Shown piece after piece: positions 8,884 to 18,587 of a stretch of DNA of 64,000 bases; position 1 is the stretch's first letter, and every line of letters begins with the position of its first letter. The position numbers and the translations under genes are program-made. The DNA is taken from contig NZ_JQJY01000008.1 of the NCBI RefSeq assembly GCF_000745775.1, positions 347,056 to 411,055 of the forward strand, written 5' to 3'. The notes below the pieces were generated by a model. It was given only the letters and a program-made list of their open reading frames with translations, searched no databases and was not told the DNA's origin. This stretch comes from Flavobacterium sp. ASV13 (GTDB lineage: Bacteria > Bacteroidota > Bacteroidia > Flavobacteriales > Flavobacteriaceae).

Positions 8884-8928
8884 TTTGAGTTTTATAAATT
8901 TTATTACTTTTACTAAATCGATTTAGGA
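8884..8928 (+). promoter_or_regulatory. PUL1 promoter with LacI-type operator upstream of the GH97 gene
   Basis: A -33 like TTTG (8884-8887) and a -7 like TACTTTTA (8905-8912; consensus TANNTTTG, last base differs) are 17 bp apart. Directly after, CTAAATCGATTTAG at 8913-8926 is a perfect 14-bp palindrome. The same motif occurs upstream of lacI (12161-12180) and susC (13311-13330). Its position just downstream of the -7 box would let a bound LacI protein block transcription start. Confidence 0.7.
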
Positions 8929-8948
8929 ATGTTTTTATTTTACTTTAC

Positions 8949-11051
8949 ATGAAGAAGATATTATTTAGTTGCCTGTTTATTTTTGTTTTAAACCTGTTTA
9001 CAAATGCACAAGAATTAAAATCACCTGATGGAAATTTGAGGCTGGAATTTCATTTAGATTCAGCTGGAAGTCCTGTTTATTCTTTGAATTTTAAGGAAAA
9101 AGAAGTATTGAAGAAAAGTAAAATGGGGTTTATTTTGAAATCAGATATTTTGCTAAATAAAGATTTTAAGATTACTGATACTCAATTTCAGTCGGAAAAT
9201 AGTGTTTGGCAACCCGTTCTTGGAGAACAAAAAGAAATCAAAAACAATTATAATGAAATGAAAGTTTCATTAGAGCAGGAAAAAAGCAAAAGAAAGCTGA
9301 TAGTATGTTTTCGTTTGTTTAATGACGGATTAGGTTTTCGCTATGAATTTCCTGTTCAGGAAAATTTGCGTCATTTTATAATTCAGGAAGAAACAACCGA
9401 ATTTAATCTGACTGGAGATCATAAACTTTTCTGGATTCCGGGCGATTATGATACAAACGAATACAGTTATACGACTTCAAAAATATCTGAAATGCAGGCT
9501 TTAGTTTATGATGCTGTGCATGTACCGTTAGCCGCACAGACTACGATTAAAAATTTAGCTACACAGACACCGCTGATGATGAAGACGAATGAGGGACTTT
9601 ATATTAATATTCACGAAGCAGCTTTAAAAAATTATCCGGCAATGTGCCTGAATGTAAACGATAAAACTTTTTCATTGAGTTCACATCTTGTTCCCGATGC
9701 AGTGGGCAATAAAGGATATATCCAGACCGGAAGTTTTACACCTTGGAGAACAATTGTAGTCAGTGACGATGCCCGCAATATATTGGCTTCAAAAATGATA
9801 TTAAATCTTAATGAGCCTTGTAAATATGAAGATGTTTCGTGGATTAAACCCGTAAAATATATTGGCGTTTGGTGGGAATATTTTACAGGCGGAGGATCGA
9901 CTTGGGCTTATTCTGATAATCAGGATGTCGTAATTGGCAAGACTGATTTTTCTAAATTAAAACCAAATAATACGCACGGAGCAAATACCAAGCATGTTAA
10001 AGAATATATTGATTTTGCTTCTTCAAATGGTTTTGATGCTGTTTTGGTTGAAGGATGGAATGAAGGCTGGGAGGATAATACAGCTTTTAAAAAAGAGCGA
10101 ATTTACAGTTTTACAAAAGCATATCCAGATTTTGATGTAAAAGAACTAAGCGAATATGCAAAGCAAAAAAAGGTAAAAATCATTATGCATCATGAAACGA
10201 CATCTTCTGCTTCAGAATATGAAAGACAATTAAACGATGCCTTAGATTTCATGACCGCCAATAATTATAATGCTGTAAAAACAGGATATGTTGGTCCAAT
10301 TATTCCGAGAGGAGAACATCATGATGGTCAGCAAATGGTGAATCATTATACTTATGTAGCAACTGAAGCAGCAAAACATAAAATTATGGTAGATTCACAT
10401 GAAGCAGTTCGTCCAACTGGTTTACACAGAACATATCCAAACTGGTTTGCACAGGAATCGGCACGTGGTACTGAATTTGAATCGATGGAAGGAATTCATC
10501 CTGATCATACTACAATTTTGCCATTTACAAGATTAATGGGTGGGCCAATGGATTATACGCCGGGAATTTTTCAAGGCGATTTATCAGTTTACGGATCTAA
10601 GAAAAATAAATTGAGTACAACAATTGCAAAACAATTGGCATTGTATGTAACAATGTACAGTCCGTTGCAAATGGCAGCCGATTTGCCTGAAAATTATATC
10701 CGATTTAAAGATGCTTTTCAGTTTATTAAAGACGTTGCTTTAGATTGGGATGAAACCTATATTCTGGAAGCAGAACCAGGTGATTATATTACAATTGCAA
10801 GAAAAACAAAAGGAAAACAAGAATGGTTTGTGGGAGGTATTACAGATGAAAATTCACGCACAGCTTTAATCGATTTTAGTTTTCTTCCGACAGGAAAATC
10901 ATTTACTGCAACTATTTATGAAGATGGCAAAACAGCTGATTATAAAACAAATCCGCAGTCGTATAACATTCGAAAAATAACCGTAAACAGTAAAAGTAAA
11001 TTGAAACAAAAATTGGCTTCTAGCGGTGGAGTGGCCATTTCGATAAAATAG
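8949..11051 (+). CDS. Glycoside hydrolase family 97, inverting (alpha-glucosidase-like) type
   Basis: The product has 700 residues, the usual GH97 length. A signal peptide ends near NAQ (residue 20), so the enzyme is exported to the periplasm. It has an N-terminal beta-sandwich (about 21-290), a TIM-barrel catalytic domain (about 290-590) and a C-terminal sandwich. The motifs IIMHHETTSS, HEAVRPTGLHRTYPNW and ESARGTEFE carry the Glu residues found in the inverting SusB-like branch; retaining members read differently here. The expected reaction is removal of terminal alpha-linked glucose. It is the first PUL1 gene, behind a LacI-type operator and 27 bp before manA. In a mannan/N-glycan locus it may trim alpha-glucose caps, which is inference. 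Confidence 0.92.
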   Translation: MKKILFSCLFIFVLNLFTNAQELKSPDGNLRLEFHLDSAGSPVYSLNFKEKEVLKKSKMGFILKSDILLNKDFKITDTQFQSENSVWQPVLGEQKEIKNNYNEMKVSLEQEKSKRKLIVCFRLFNDGLGFRYEFPVQENLRHFIIQEETTEFNLTGDHKLFWIPGDYDTNEYSYTTSKISEMQALVYDAVHVPLAAQTTIKNLATQTPLMMKTNEGLYINIHEAALKNYPAMCLNVNDKTFSLSSHLVPDAVGNKGYIQTGSFTPWRTIVVSDDARNILASKMILNLNEPCKYEDVSWIKPVKYIGVWWEYFTGGGSTWAYSDNQDVVIGKTDFSKLKPNNTHGANTKHVKEYIDFASSNGFDAVLVEGWNEGWEDNTAFKKERIYSFTKAYPDFDVKELSEYAKQKKVKIIMHHETTSSASEYERQLNDALDFMTANNYNAVKTGYVGPIIPRGEHHDGQQMVNHYTYVATEAAKHKIMVDSHEAVRPTGLHRTYPNWFAQESARGTEFESMEGIHPDHTTILPFTRLMGGPMDYTPGIFQGDLSVYGSKKNKLSTTIAKQLALYVTMYSPLQMAADLPENYIRFKDAFQFIKDVALDWDETYILEAEPGDYITIARKTKGKQEWFVGGITDENSRTALIDFSFLPTGKSFTATIYEDGKTADYKTNPQSYNIRKITVNSKSKLKQKLASSGGVAISIK

Positions 11052-11078
11052 AAATAAAAAAAAAATAAAAATTTAGAT

Positions 11079-12047
11079 ATGAATACAATAAATTATCCAT
11101 TACAGTTTGAACCAATTCTGAAAGAAAGAATTTGGGGCGGAGAAAAATTAAAAACGCTACTTAATAAGCCAATTGTTTCAGCTATTACAGGTGAGAGTTG
11201 GGAATTATCAACAGTTGAAGGCGATGTAAGTATTGTAAAAAACGGTGATTTAAAAGGAAAATCTTTAACAGAATTAATTGAAGATGCTCCAAATGAAATT
11301 TTAGGAACTGCAGTTTATGCCCGATTTGGAAAACAATTTCCGCTGCTTTTTAAGTATTTAGATGCCAGAGAAGATCTTTCAATTCAGGTGCATCCTAATG
11401 ATAAATTGGCTAAAGAACGCCATAATTCATTCGGAAAAACGGAAATGTGGTACGTAATGCAAGCTGATACAGATGCCCGAATTATTGTTGGTTTTAAAGA
11501 AGATTCAAGCAAAGAAGAATATCTGGAAAATCTAAATAACAAAACATTGGTTTCGATTTTAGATGATGTAAAAGCCAAAGCAGGTGATGTATTCTTTCTG
11601 GAAACAGGAACAGTTCACGCAATAGGAGCGGGTTTGGTTGTGGCGGAAATTCAGCAGACCTCAGATATAACCTATCGTTTATATGATTTTGACAGAACAG
11701 ATGCAGAAGGAAACAAACGTGAATTGCATGTAGATTTGGCATTAGACGCTATTAATTACAATAAAGTTTATACGTATAAAAATTACGAGAAAGTCGAAAA
11801 TAAATCAAATGTTATTGTCGATTGCCCTTATTTTACCACCAATATTATTCCGCTTGACGGAGAAGTTGATTTTACGAAATCAGGAGAGACTTTTACCGTT
11901 TATATGTGTACAGAAGGTGGTTTTAAAATTGAAATTGAGGGTGAAACTTATTCTTATATAAAAGGAGATACAATTTTGATTCCGGCAGCAGTAAAAACCT
12001 TTACCGTAAAGGGAACAGCTTCAATTTTAGAAGTATTTATCTCATAA
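11079..12047 (+). CDS. manA: Mannose-6-phosphate isomerase, class I
   Basis: The product is a 322-residue cytosolic enzyme of the cupin-fold type I phosphomannose isomerases, interconverting mannose 6-phosphate and fructose 6-phosphate. The zinc site motifs are visible: QVHPND with the first His, GKTEMWYVM with the Glu ligand, and FLETGTVHAIG with the second His. The length fits the short bacterial form. It sits 27 bp after GH97 and before the LacI gene. In this locus it would pass mannose released by the GH92, GH125 and GH2 enzymes into glycolysis, after phosphorylation possibly by the ROK kinase at 27031. The isomerase function is well supported. Confidence 0.95.
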   Translation: MNTINYPLQFEPILKERIWGGEKLKTLLNKPIVSAITGESWELSTVEGDVSIVKNGDLKGKSLTELIEDAPNEILGTAVYARFGKQFPLLFKYLDAREDLSIQVHPNDKLAKERHNSFGKTEMWYVMQADTDARIIVGFKEDSSKEEYLENLNNKTLVSILDDVKAKAGDVFFLETGTVHAIGAGLVVAEIQQTSDITYRLYDFDRTDAEGNKRELHVDLALDAINYNKVYTYKNYEKVENKSNVIVDCPYFTTNIIPLDGEVDFTKSGETFTVYMCTEGGFKIEIEGETYSYIKGDTILIPAAVKTFTVKGTASILEVFIS

Positions 12048-12160
12048 AAAAAGAGCATTTTATTTTCGGTAGAAAAAATTAATATAGCATATAATCCTTG
12101 TAAATACTGAGGAATATATGTTATATTAACTCTAAAAAAATGATTCGTTCAAAAAAATAT

Positions 12161-12200
12161 TTACAAAATCGTTTTAGTAATCATTTTTAATATATATTTG
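12161..12200 (+). promoter_or_regulatory. LacI-type operator and promoter upstream of the lacI-family gene
   Basis: TTACAAAATCGTTTTAGTAA (12161-12180) is a near-perfect palindrome matching the site upstream of susC at most positions. It overlaps the expected -33 region. A good -7 box TATATTTG lies at 12193-12200, 42 bp before the start codon. Autoregulation by the LacI protein is therefore likely. Confidence 0.7.
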
Positions 12201-12242
12201 TGAAATAATTAATAACCGCTTAATAAAAAATTAACTTCTTCA

Positions 12243-13253
12243 ATGAAAAAAATAACTATAAAAGATATTGCTACAGAAGCTGAAGTTTCTATATCTACAG
12301 TATCTTTTGTTATTAATGGTAAGGGAGAGAAAATGGGCATTAGTGCAGCGGTTATTAAAAAAGTACAGGATGTTGCTGAAAGTCTGAATTATAGACCTAG
12401 TATGATTGCAACCAGTTTAAGAACCGGAAAAACAAGATCAATAGGACTTATCGTAGAAGACATTTCGAATCAGTTTTTTGCTGATTTGGCGCGAGTAATT
12501 GAAGATGAAGCAAAAAATATCGATTACAGGGTTTTCTATTGTAGTACCGGTGATGACGATGAACGTTCTGAAGAATTGATACATAGTCTTTTACAAGCAA
12601 ATGTTGATGGTTTTATCATTACACCGACTAAAAATTTGGAAGAGAAAATTGATCTGCTTTTAAAACTGAAAAAACCGGTTGTATTAATTGATAGATATTT
12701 TCCAGGACAGCGAGTGAGTCATGTGGTTGTAGATAATTATGAAGCATCAAACTCGGCAACAAAATTCTTGATTAACAAAGGCTGTAAAAATATTGCCGTT
12801 GTCAATAGTACCTCTGAAATGGTTCAGATGAAACTAAGGGAGGATGGATACAGAGATGCTTTAAAAGAAAATGGAAATTATAATGAAGCGCTTGTTCTAC
12901 ATATTGATTACCACAGTAATGAAGAAGGTAGAATTACAGCAATTGTGAATTTTTTTGAAAAGAATCCAGACATTGATGCCGTTTTATTTTTAGCAAATTA
13001 TATGGGACTTGCGGGTCTTCAGGCTTTTAGAAAAATAGGGGTCAGTATTCCTGAAGATATTTCAGTAATTTGTTTTGATGATCATGACAGTTTTAAATTG
13101 CATACGCCTACAATTACTGTTGTTGCACAGCCAATTGAAGATATTGCAATTAAATCAATACAATTGTTAATGAGTCAGATGACGGATATGGAAACATTTA
13201 AAGTTGAAAAAAGTCTGAAAAAAGGAAATTTGATTATTAGAGAATCGGTTTAA
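12243..13253 (+). CDS. LacI family transcriptional regulator of PUL1
   Basis: The product has 336 residues. The N-terminal LacI helix-turn-helix is TIKDIATEAEVSISTVSFV, followed by the hinge helix region SLNYRPSMIATSLRTGKT. A periplasmic-binding-protein-like ligand domain follows (about 60-336), starting SIGLIVEDISNQFF, with the C-terminal block PEDISVICFDDHD typical of sugar-responsive members. It lies between manA and susC. Palindromes of consensus TTACTAAATCGTTTTAGTAA occur upstream of GH97, of this gene and of susC, which makes it the likely local regulator. The inducer is probably mannose or a mannose-containing sugar, judged only from the gene content. Whether it represses or activates cannot be read from the sequence, although the overlap with promoters favours repression. 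Confidence 0.93.
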   Translation: MKKITIKDIATEAEVSISTVSFVINGKGEKMGISAAVIKKVQDVAESLNYRPSMIATSLRTGKTRSIGLIVEDISNQFFADLARVIEDEAKNIDYRVFYCSTGDDDERSEELIHSLLQANVDGFIITPTKNLEEKIDLLLKLKKPVVLIDRYFPGQRVSHVVVDNYEASNSATKFLINKGCKNIAVVNSTSEMVQMKLREDGYRDALKENGNYNEALVLHIDYHSNEEGRITAIVNFFEKNPDIDAVLFLANYMGLAGLQAFRKIGVSIPEDISVICFDDHDSFKLHTPTITVVAQPIEDIAIKSIQLLMSQMTDMETFKVEKSLKKGNLIIRESV

Positions 13254-13281
13254 TTTTAAGATGATATTAAATAAAAAGAAA

Positions 13282-13293
13282 GAAAACGTTTTC
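13282..13293. promoter_or_regulatory. GAAAACGTTTTC palindrome after lacI
   Basis: A perfect 12-bp palindrome with a central CG, of the general LacI-family operator kind, sits 28 bp after the lacI stop and 18 bp before the main susC operator. A T-run follows, so it could also act as a weak terminator. The role is undecided. Confidence 0.4.
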
Positions 13294-13310
13294 GTTTTTT
13301 TTTACCTATT

Positions 13311-13330
13311 TTACTAAATCGTTTTAGTAA
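13311..13330 (+). promoter_or_regulatory. LacI-type operator upstream of susC (PUL1)
   Basis: TTACTAAATCGTTTTAGTAA is the most symmetric copy of the PUL1 operator. It lies 206 bp upstream of the susC start, with the T-rich sequence ATTTTACTAAATCG resembling the arrangement at the GH97 promoter. The rest of the 282-bp gap contains no other clear signal, which implies a long untranslated leader if transcription starts here. Confidence 0.7.
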
Positions 13331-13535
13331 AATTTTAGAAAAATAGATCTGATTAGAATTTGTCTTTTTCGATATAAAATATTGATTTTTTGGAGAGTAG
13401 CAAAAAATTATAAAGCATAGTATTTAAAGGTGGAGATCTTTAAGTGCCTATTACAATTGAGTTCGAATTTATTACTAATTATTAAAAAACAATCACGTTA
13501 AAACAAACAAAAATCAAAACAAATAACCAAAAAAA

Positions 13536-16500
13536 ATGCTTATGAAACGAATTTTAGCAGTGTTAGGAATGGTATTGTTAAGCAGCCTTGGAGCTGTTGC
13601 GCAAAATCGATTAATAACAGGCATAGTTGCTGATGCAGAGAACAAGGGAATTGTTGCTGCATCCATTGAGGTTCAAGGAAAACCATTTAGCGCAGTTACT
13701 GACGCTGAGGGGAGATTTAAAATGAATGTTCCAGAAGGTAAGGTTACACTTAATGTATCTTCTATCGGTTTTGTATCAAAATCAGTAGTACTTCAGGAAA
13801 ACGAAAACAGAGTTTCGGTTGTATTAATCGAAAATGCACAAGAATTAAAAGATGTAGTAGTAACTTCATTTGGAGTTAAAAAACAAAAGAAAGCTTTAGG
13901 TTACGCAGTTGGAGAACTGAAAGGAGATGACCTTACAAAGAATAAAGAAATTAACTTAGGAAATGCCCTTCAGGGAAAAATTGCCGGAGTTAACGTTTCT
14001 GCGCCGGTTACAGGACCTTCTGGTTCAAGCCGTGTGGTTATTCGTGGAGCAACTTCAGCTTCTGGATTAAACCAGCCTTTGTATGTTGTAGATGGTATTC
14101 CAATTGATAATAGCCAACAAGGAAATGCTAACATGTGGGGTGGAGCGGATAAAGGAGACGGAATGTCGTCATTCAACCCAGAAGATATTGCTTCTATGTC
14201 AGTATTAAAAGGTAGTGCCGCTTCTGCTCTTTATGGTTACAGAGGATCAAATGGTGTTATCTTGATTACGACAAAAAAAGGTAAAAACGGAACTGGTTTA
14301 GGAGTAGATTTCAGTACAAATTCTACTTTCAATACACCAGCAAGTCTTTTGCATTGGCAAGATCAATACGGAGCTGGAGCGCCTGTAAACGGTGTTGCTA
14401 CAAGATTCAGCGATCTGCAAGAACTTAGAGATTCTTACTATTTTGCTTGGGGAGATAAATATGACGGAACGCCTTCTCTTTCGCTTGACGGAAAAACAAG
14501 ACCTTACCAAGCATATGGAAAAGACAATGTTGAGAATTTCTACAGAAACGGATATTCTTTCAGTAATACATTAGCAGTTTCTGGAGGAAATGAAAGTACT
14601 AATTTCAGATTATCTTTCGGAAATACTAAAGATGAGTCAATTATGCCAGGAACAAATTTCGCAAGAAACAACGTGGCATTAAGTTTGAATTCGGCTCCAA
14701 ACAAAAAAATAAGCATTGAGTCTAATGCGCAATATATTACAGAGAAAAGTCATAACCGACCTTATTTGAATGATTCGCCTAGAAATCCTTCTTTCCCAAC
14801 CACTTTTATGACGCCGGGAACTGACATCAGATGGATTAGTGATGCTTATGATGCTAACGGAGGTGAAGCAGATTATTTTGGTGCAAACACGTACCATACA
14901 AACCCGTATTTTGCGACTCAAGAACCTTTAAATGATGACCTTAGAAAACGTTTCATCGGTTCTGCAAAAGTGAATTATAACATTACAGAAAAAATTTATG
15001 CTAAAGGTGTTATTGGTATTGACGATATTAATTATGAATATACTGAAATCGAGCCTACTGGAATAAACTACAATCCTGGAGGATCTTACGAAAACAGAGT
15101 AGAAGGTCGTACAGAGTACAACGCTTCGGGTTATTTAGGATACAAAGGTGATATCGTAAAAAATCTTTCATTAGATGCTTTTGTTGGAGCAAACCGTCAG
15201 CATAACAGATATAGCGGTATTAAAATGAAAGGAAATAATTTTATTGTTCCGTTCAAATATTTCTACGGAAATACACAGCCTGATAAAACAGAAAAATTAT
15301 TTTCTGAAAGCGAAGTAAACTCACTTTTCTATTCTGCTGATATCGGTTACAAAGATTTCTTATATGTAAGTTTAACAGGTCGTGAAGATTGGTTTTCTAC
15401 TTTAGATCCATCAAACAATAGTACTTTTTACCCATCTGTAAGTTCAAGTTTCATTTATTCTGAAGTTATTGATTTACCAGAATGGATGTCTTACGGTAAA
15501 TTCAGAGCAGGTTGGGGTAACGTAGGAGGAGCTTTGCCAGATGCTTATGCTTTATCATTGACTTACACTGCGCCAGACGGACAAACAGATTCTCAAGGAC
15601 AACCAATTTTAGGTGTTAACGGAGAAACAGTTCCAAACAAATTCCTTAAACCTTATAATGTAAGTACAATCGAATTTGGTTTCGAAAATACTTTCTTCAA
15701 TAATAGATTAAGTACAGATTTGACTTTCTACCAAAAAAGAACAACAAACGATATTGCTGATGCTGATATTTCTCAGGCTTCTGGTTACAGAACAACAAAA
15801 ATCAACGTTGGTGAAATCCTAAATAAAGGGGTGGAGTTTGCTGTGAACTTAAAAGCAGTTAAAACACCTAGTTTCTCTTGGAGTGTTGGATATAATTTTG
15901 CTTACAATGACAGTGAAGTAATTAGTCTTTCGGATAAAATTACAACAAAATCATTGGAAGGAAACAGAGATTCTAGAGCTTCTGTAGTTTTAGAAAAAGG
16001 ACAGCCTTTTGGAGTAATCAAAGCGTATGATTATTTAAGAGATGCAAGCGGAAACATTGTTCTTGATACAAATGGAAAATTCATGAGAGGAAATTTAATC
16101 ATTGCTGGTCAAGGTGTTGCGCCAACATCAATGGGACTTACAAATGATTTCTCTTATAAAAACTTTACACTTTCAGTTTTTGTTGATGCGAAATTTGGAG
16201 GCGAAATCTATTCTGCTACAAATCAGTTAGGAACTCGTTACGGATTATCAGAAATCACACTTCCAGGTCGTGAAGGAGGAATTGCAGTATCAGGAAAAGA
16301 TGTTAACGGAAATGCTGTAAACACAACAGTTTCTGCTTATGATTACTGGAGAAGTTACAGTGATGTAACATCAAATTTTGTTTATGATGCTGATTTTGTT
16401 AAGCTTAGAGCGATCTCTTTTGCATACAATTTCCCAAAAACATATTTGCAAAAAACTCCATTTCAATCTATCAGTTTAGCATTTTCTGCACATAACTTAT

Positions 16501-16631
16501 GGACTATTTATGACAAAGTGCCAAATATCGATCCAGAGTCTAACTATTCTAATAGTAATGCTCAAGGTCTTGAAAGAGCTTCTATGCCTTTGACAAGAAA
16601 TTATGGTTTAACGCTTAATGTCAAATTCTAA
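13536..16631 (+). CDS. SusC/RagA-type TonB-linked outer membrane protein (PUL1)
   Basis: The product has 1031 residues. A signal peptide ends at AVAQ. A carboxypeptidase-D regulatory-like domain follows (about 24-110), then a plug domain beginning near DVVVTSFGVKK with the SusC block GNALQGKIAGVNVS and QPLYVVDGIPIDN, then a long outer-membrane beta-barrel ending in LTLNVKF. SusC proteins import oligosaccharides using TonB energy while a SusD lipoprotein acts as lid. The partner gene follows 16 bp downstream. Two starts are possible (ATG at 13536 and at 13542); the second gives a more usual signal peptide MKRILAVLG. In context the cargo is probably mannose-rich oligosaccharide. Confidence 0.96.
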   Translation: MLMKRILAVLGMVLLSSLGAVAQNRLITGIVADAENKGIVAASIEVQGKPFSAVTDAEGRFKMNVPEGKVTLNVSSIGFVSKSVVLQENENRVSVVLIENAQELKDVVVTSFGVKKQKKALGYAVGELKGDDLTKNKEINLGNALQGKIAGVNVSAPVTGPSGSSRVVIRGATSASGLNQPLYVVDGIPIDNSQQGNANMWGGADKGDGMSSFNPEDIASMSVLKGSAASALYGYRGSNGVILITTKKGKNGTGLGVDFSTNSTFNTPASLLHWQDQYGAGAPVNGVATRFSDLQELRDSYYFAWGDKYDGTPSLSLDGKTRPYQAYGKDNVENFYRNGYSFSNTLAVSGGNESTNFRLSFGNTKDESIMPGTNFARNNVALSLNSAPNKKISIESNAQYITEKSHNRPYLNDSPRNPSFPTTFMTPGTDIRWISDAYDANGGEADYFGANTYHTNPYFATQEPLNDDLRKRFIGSAKVNYNITEKIYAKGVIGIDDINYEYTEIEPTGINYNPGGSYENRVEGRTEYNASGYLGYKGDIVKNLSLDAFVGANRQHNRYSGIKMKGNNFIVPFKYFYGNTQPDKTEKLFSESEVNSLFYSADIGYKDFLYVSLTGREDWFSTLDPSNNSTFYPSVSSSFIYSEVIDLPEWMSYGKFRAGWGNVGGALPDAYALSLTYTAPDGQTDSQGQPILGVNGETVPNKFLKPYNVSTIEFGFENTFFNNRLSTDLTFYQKRTTNDIADADISQASGYRTTKINVGEILNKGVEFAVNLKAVKTPSFSWSVGYNFAYNDSEVISLSDKITTKSLEGNRDSRASVVLEKGQPFGVIKAYDYLRDASGNIVLDTNGKFMRGNLIIAGQGVAPTSMGLTNDFSYKNFTLSVFVDAKFGGEIYSATNQLGTRYGLSEITLPGREGGIAVSGKDVNGNAVNTTVSAYDYWRSYSDVTSNFVYDADFVKLRAISFAYNFPKTYLQKTPFQSISLAFSAHNLWTIYDKVPNIDPESNYSNSNAQGLERASMPLTRNYGLTLNVKF

Positions 16632-16647
16632 TCATAAAAATTGAAAG

Positions 16648-18165
16648 ATGAAAAATAGATATATAAAAATATTTTGTGTCGCAATTGTTAGTGCAATGAC
16701 ATTGGCAAGCTGTGACAAAGGATTCGAAGAAATGAATACGAATCCAAATGCTTTGACTGATCCGGCTGTAAAATCAATGTTCACACTTGCTGAAATTTAT
16801 GTTGATGGTCAGGATTATTCAAACACAAGAGGAAACAATGCTTATGCAGCTCAAATTGTACAGCACTTTTCTTCATTAGGAGGACCAGGTTCAAAATACA
16901 CGTATTCTTCTGAGTATTCAGGTTCTCTTTTTGGAGAATCATACGGAAAAGGATTAAACCAGATTTTTCAGTTGATGTCTGTAATTAAAGACGCTCCGGA
17001 TAATACAAATACGATTCAGGCTTGCCGAATCATGAAGGTTTTCTTGTTCCAAAAATTGACAGATACTTATGGTGAAATTCCTTATTTCGAAGCAGGAAAA
17101 GGATATAACGGAAATATTTTTGCCCCAAAATATGACACACAAGAAGCTATCTACAATGACCTTTTAAAAGAATTGGATGAAGCTGGAGATGCTTTAGATG
17201 CTAACAAAGCATTTGTAGGCAACGCCGATTTGTATTACCAAGGTGATGTTGCAAAATGGAAAAAATTGGCAAACTCTTTAATGTTGAGAGTAGCAATGCG
17301 TTTGTCTAAAGTAAATCCTGCAAAAGCAAAACAATATGTTGAAAAAGCAGTTACAAAAGGTGTTTTTACTTCAAACGATGACAGTCTTGTTTTAAAACAC
17401 GATGCAGGACCTCAGGGAGTTAAAACAAATCCAATTACATCATCTTGGGTTAGAAATGATTTGAATGGAGGAGATGCAAATACAAAATACAGCAAAACCT
17501 TCATCGATTTATTGAAAAACAGCAATGACCCTCGTTTGAGAATTTATGCAAAATTGGAAGCGACAGGAAACAATAATCCTGCTAGTCAACAAGGTCTTGC
17601 AAATGATGCAAAAGAATTTCCTGGAGGAGACAAAAAACTGTTTTCAGATCCAAATACTTCTACAGTATTGCGTTTAGATGCTCCAACTTTGATTATGTCT
17701 TATGCTGAAGTTAAATTCATCTTGGCAGAAGCAGCTGTAAAAGGCTGGAATGTTGGTGGAACAGCTCAAAAATTATATGAAGACGGAGTTAGAGCCGCTA
17801 TGGAAGTTTTAGTGATTTTTGGAGACAAAGTGCCTGCAGTTTCACTTGCTGAGTACAATACTTATATCACAGCAAATCCGTTTAAAGCTGCCGGAACTGA
17901 AGCACAAAAAATTGAGCAGATTATTACTCAAAAATGGATTGTATTATTATTTAATGGTTTTGAAGCATTTTCTGAATACAGAAGAACTGGATATCCAGTT
18001 TTAGTTCCTGTAAATGATCCTACCGGAGAAACTAAAGGAACAATTCCGAGAAGATTAATTTATGATCAGTCAGAATTAATCACAAACGCTGCAAATTATA
18101 AAGAAGCAATTTCGCGCCAAGGGTTGGATTTAATGACAACCAGAATTTGGTGGGATAAACAATAG
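16648..18165 (+). CDS. SusD/RagB-family outer membrane lipoprotein (PUL1)
   Basis: The product has 505 residues. The lipoprotein signal ends at LASCDKG (Cys 22), so it is anchored in the outer membrane, probably facing outside. The early motif EEMNTNPNALTDP and the TPR-like helical segments (FLFQKLTDTYGEIPYF, VAKWKKLANSLMLRVAMRL) mark the SusD-like type 2 branch of the SusD/RagB family. It would bind glycans and close over the SusC channel encoded 16 bp upstream. A strong terminator follows at 18195, so the SusCD pair may be a transcript unit of its own before the glycosidases. Confidence 0.94.
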   Translation: MKNRYIKIFCVAIVSAMTLASCDKGFEEMNTNPNALTDPAVKSMFTLAEIYVDGQDYSNTRGNNAYAAQIVQHFSSLGGPGSKYTYSSEYSGSLFGESYGKGLNQIFQLMSVIKDAPDNTNTIQACRIMKVFLFQKLTDTYGEIPYFEAGKGYNGNIFAPKYDTQEAIYNDLLKELDEAGDALDANKAFVGNADLYYQGDVAKWKKLANSLMLRVAMRLSKVNPAKAKQYVEKAVTKGVFTSNDDSLVLKHDAGPQGVKTNPITSSWVRNDLNGGDANTKYSKTFIDLLKNSNDPRLRIYAKLEATGNNNPASQQGLANDAKEFPGGDKKLFSDPNTSTVLRLDAPTLIMSYAEVKFILAEAAVKGWNVGGTAQKLYEDGVRAAMEVLVIFGDKVPAVSLAEYNTYITANPFKAAGTEAQKIEQIITQKWIVLLFNGFEAFSEYRRTGYPVLVPVNDPTGETKGTIPRRLIYDQSELITNAANYKEAISRQGLDLMTTRIWWDKQ

Positions 18166-18194
18166 TTTTTAAATATTGGTTAGTTAGTTGAATT

Positions 18195-18237
18195 AAGCCG
18201 GGTAGGAATACCTGTACCTCCTCCCGGCTTATTTTTT
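18195..18237 (+). terminator. Rho-independent terminator after susD (PUL1)
   Basis: AAGCCGGG (18195-18202) pairs with CCCGGCTT (18223-18230), with an inner imperfect stem GGTAGG/CCTGTACC. A T-rich run ATTTTTTA follows. Downstream genes need read-through or a separate promoter. The rest of the 422-bp gap to the next gene holds the hairpin at 18506 and no gene. Confidence 0.85.
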
Positions 18238-18505
18238 AATTTCTATTTTGATTTTCATTAAATTAGAAGAGTTTTATCACCCAATTATTCCCAGTTTTCA
18301 AAATCATTTTTTTCGCAGACGATAAAATTCGTGTGCTGAAAAAGATGAGATTATCTTCAAAAGAATATAATTAAGATGATAAAGATTTTAAGAGTTATGA
18401 ATCTAAAATCAGAAATCTAAAATAAACTAAGCTTGGCAGCCGTAAAAGGGAAATTTTTTCTGAATATTTTGTTAGTTGCTTTTATTCTAAAATGTAAACC
18501 TAAAA

Positions 18506-18537
18506 GAGAAGCGCAATTGCGGTCAATTGCACTTCTC
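18506..18537. repeat. Compact palindromic hairpin upstream of the beta-mannosidase gene
   Basis: GAGAAGCGCAATTG (18506-18519) and CAATTGCACTTCTC (18524-18537) form a 14-bp stem with one mismatch and a four-base loop CGGT. No T-run follows on either strand, so a terminator role is weak. It is of the size of dispersed intergenic palindromes in flavobacteria. It lies 50 bp before the start codon at 18588 and could sit in the leader of that gene. Confidence 0.6.
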
Positions 18538-18587
18538 ACTCTGCCGGCGATCAATTTGATTCGATAATAATTTAGTATTCAGTAAAA

